From contig CAZWUK010000055.1 in NCBI GenBank assembly GCA_964636685.1, positions 1 to 14,508 on the forward strand: a stretch of 14,508 nt of DNA. Direction: 5' to 3'. Source of the DNA: CAZWUK01 sp964636685 (lineage in GTDB: Bacteria; Bacillota; Clostridia; Christensenellales; CAG-138). Under the pieces are notes generated by a model. That model had not been told where the DNA came from and made no database searches. It saw only the letters and a list, made by a program, of their open reading frames with translations. How positions within the stretch are numbered: the stretch's first letter is position 1; each line of letters opens with the position of its first letter. The position numbers and the translations under genes are program-made. Below, piece by piece: positions 13,159 through 14,508 of the stretch.

Positions 13159-13841
13159 TTTGTACCGCAGATACCTCACAAGGCGGGGCGTCTGTGCAAA
13201 GTAAGAACCTCTATGGCACTCGCTTTTATACCTATAACATAGCCGAGAAGATGCGTTTTTTCGGTGCAAACTCAGTATAACAAAACGGATGGCATATCAC
13301 AAGCACCAGATGCTTTCCGTTGAGCGTTGGAACGCGAAATTCGGCGTCAATTTTGACGATCTCCATGGATTCAATCCGGCAGACAGACCGCGCTACCGCC
13401 CTTGGCGCCGTCGCGGATGCGTCCATGCCCGGCACGTATGGCATGGCGGCTGCCGACATAGCACCATGCAAGCGAGCAGCGTCATGAGGCTCCTGTCCGT
13501 CCAGCAAAGGCAGCGGCTACTGTCTGGCGGCGGTCAGGCTTTTGAGCAACTCCGACAGACCGGAGCGAAGCTCTGCGCCGACAGCAGGGCAAGCTACGCT
13601 GCGGGTACATACAGAAAAGGGACTGTGGCAAAAAGCCATGGTGCATTGCCCCGCCGAAGCGGACGCACCAAAGGGGTTCGGGTTCTCCCGAAAAGGATGC
13701 GATGGCGCTGGTGGGCGCTCTTGCGCTATGCTTGTCAGGAGATTCCCGGAGCGTTGCGAAGATGGTTGAGGGATGATATACTGACAAGCAGATAAATCGG
13801 CGTTTGGCGTGGATTTGTGCTTGTTCAGAAAGGGGAAGGCA
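13159..13841. other. Stretch without a convincing gene, possibly decayed coding DNA
   Basis: No ORF here has both a believable start and recognisable protein motifs. The left third is AT-richer; from about 13330 to 13740 the DNA is GC-rich and open in several frames on both strands. One minus-strand frame is open from 13852 to 13232 except for a single stop at 13517-13519, which could mark a disrupted gene, but I recognise nothing in it. A sequence near 13616-13633 (AAAGGGACTGTGGCAAAA) resembles the first arm of the terminator at 14456. The last part carries the promoter and ribosome binding site (GGGGAAGG near 13830) of the gene at 13842. Confidence 0.5.
13754..13782 (+). promoter_or_regulatory. 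Sigma-A-like promoter for the orphan gene at 13842
   Basis: TTGCGA (13754-13759) and TATACT (13777-13782) are separated by exactly 17 bases, and TG lies one base before the -10, giving an extended -10 (TGATATACT). Transcription would begin near 13789, about 53 bases before the ATG. Confidence 0.6.
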
Positions 13842-14273
13842 ATGGAGCGCATTGAGTATACGATTGATGATTCCGAGAATATTGTGATAGGATTTGACAG
13901 AGAAAGCGTTTGTCATGGCGACGATATAAATGATAACAGCACCGTTTTTTCGCTTCCCAAAAGTATGGTGGTATATAAATTGCTCTCGTTGTTGTCATCC
14001 ATTTGTGTGCCTATCCAAAGCAACATTACATGGATTATTAATTCTAATATCGGGGTGCTTGGCTATATTATTCGTGACAATGAGGATAATCTGTATATTA
14101 AGGTTCACAGCAAAGCTATAAGTGCTCGGAGCATCGGTGAACATGGAATAACTGAAGTATACGGAGCCCATCGCTATGATGGTGAGATTCGCAGCTTTAA
14201 CAGTTCATCCTTTAAAAAGCTGATCGATAAGATTAAGAGGGAATCTGAAATTTTGCCAATGTATAATCTGTGA
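13842..14273 (+). CDS. Hypothetical protein, 143 residues, unknown function
   Basis: I do not recognise this protein. From the ATG at 13842, which has AGGGGAAGG directly upstream at good spacing, it gives 143 residues: an acidic beginning (MERIEYTIDDSENIVIGFDRE), a middle of alternating hydrophobic strands (VVYKLLSLLSSICVPIQ, TWIINSNIGVLGYIIRD, NLYIKVHS) and a lysine-rich helical end (FKKLIDKIKRES). There is no signal peptide or clear transmembrane helix, so it should be cytoplasmic. A frame extension back to 13809 has no ribosome binding site. Its codons are much AT-richer than those of the EPS genes (many AAT, ATA, TTA), suggesting recent acquisition. It has its own promoter and no partner gene in the window. 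A role in defence or immunity would be a guess. Confidence 0.65.
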   Translation: MERIEYTIDDSENIVIGFDRESVCHGDDINDNSTVFSLPKSMVVYKLLSLLSSICVPIQSNITWIINSNIGVLGYIIRDNEDNLYIKVHSKAISARSIGEHGITEVYGAHRYDGEIRSFNSSSFKKLIDKIKRESEILPMYNL

Positions 14274-14322
14274 TACACGTAAGCACTTTTGCGATAAACA
14301 GCAACACGAATATGGCAGCCTT

Positions 14323-14351
14323 GACAACTTCCCGTTCATCGAGAAGTTGTC
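14323..14351. repeat. Inverted repeat, 9-bp stem
   Basis: GACAACTTC (14323-14331) and GAAGTTGTC (14343-14351) are exact complements around an 11-base loop. No T run follows on either strand, so it is not a standard terminator; it may be an mRNA 3' structure or a binding site. Confidence 0.5.
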
Positions 14352-14455
14352 GCGTGTAGCACCGAGCCTTTTCATCCTCCCATGATGAACTATATGATGA
14401 AATCCGGCTCAAAACCGCGCCAAACCCGCCCTGCATTCGAAACGCGCATAATAAA

Positions 14456-14493
14456 GGGGCTGTAGCAAAAGGAAAAGCTACAGTCCCGCTTTT
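14456..14493 (+). terminator. Intrinsic terminator
   Basis: An 11-bp stem (14456-14466 with 14477-14487; GGGGCTGTAGC with GCTACAGTCCC) with one G-U wobble in plus-strand RNA and a 10-base A-rich loop. It is followed by GCTTTT. It most likely ends plus-strand transcripts such as that of the gene at 13842. Confidence 0.7.
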
Positions 14494-14508
14494 GTATAGG
14501 CGGAAGGA

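Noticed and set aside
13289..13795. Plus-strand ORF of 168 codons in the gene-poor stretch
   Set aside because: No ribosome binding site, arginine/tryptophan-rich nonsense-like composition, and it overlaps the promoter of the gene at 13842. I do not annotate it as a gene.
14233..14436. Minus-strand ORF of 67 codons near the right edge
   Set aside because: It overlaps the end of the supported plus-strand gene, and part of it is simply the inverted repeat at 14323-14351; there is no supporting start signal or homology I recognise.

Overview
The window looks like a chromosomal capsule/exopolysaccharide (EPS) locus of a Gram-positive member of the Bacillota, most likely a gut-type Clostridia of moderate to high GC. 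Supporting signs are a LoaP-type NusG paralog, a class B sortase with a sorting-signal protein, an LCP (LytR-CpsA-Psr) protein, an AgrC/LytTR-type two-component pair and a CpsC/CpsD/CpsB phosphoregulatory module, together with AGGAGG-like ribosome binding sites. I cannot name the species from the sequence.

Layout. Nearly everything from 83 to 11513 is on the minus strand and is read right to left. At the head is loaP (10980-11513), behind a good sigma-A-like promoter (11803-11831) and an approximately 283-nt leader with several hairpins. Then come a small uncertain ORF (10711-10968), a class B sortase whose catalytic Cys is Ser (9753-10727), an LCP protein (8651-9763) and a secreted protein with an IPKTG sorting signal (7980-8513). 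An intrinsic terminator (7933-7966) follows. On the same strand there is then a LytTR response regulator (7205-7909), its GHKL sensor kinase (5853-7196), a membrane-anchored D-Ala-D-Ala carboxypeptidase-like protein that has lost all three catalytic motifs (4202-5839), and cpsC-cpsD-cpsB (4198 down to 2055). Next are the front part of one polyprenyl-phosphate sugar-1-phosphate transferase (1731-2033) and a second such transferase split by a frameshift into a membrane half (688-1485) and a catalytic half (83-712).

The right part is different. A tyrosine recombinase of the Tn916 Int type (11992-13158, plus strand) is divergent from loaP, with its likely promoter back to back with that of loaP. 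Just left of these promoters, inside the loaP leader, lies a pair of 21-bp direct repeats. A 683-base stretch without a convincing gene follows, then one AT-richer orphan gene (13842-14273) with its own promoter, and a plus-strand terminator near the right edge.

Inferred working model: LoaP would let RNA polymerase read through the long operon, including the internal terminator. The LytTR pair would tune transcription. CpsC/D/B would control polymer length by tyrosine phosphorylation. The sugar transferase would start the repeat unit on undecaprenyl phosphate. LCP would attach polymer to the wall. The sortase, its substrate and the carboxypeptidase-like protein would act at the cell surface, but both enzymes lack their usual nucleophile. 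The adjacent recombinase raises the possibility of DNA rearrangement controlling the locus, which this single sequence cannot prove.
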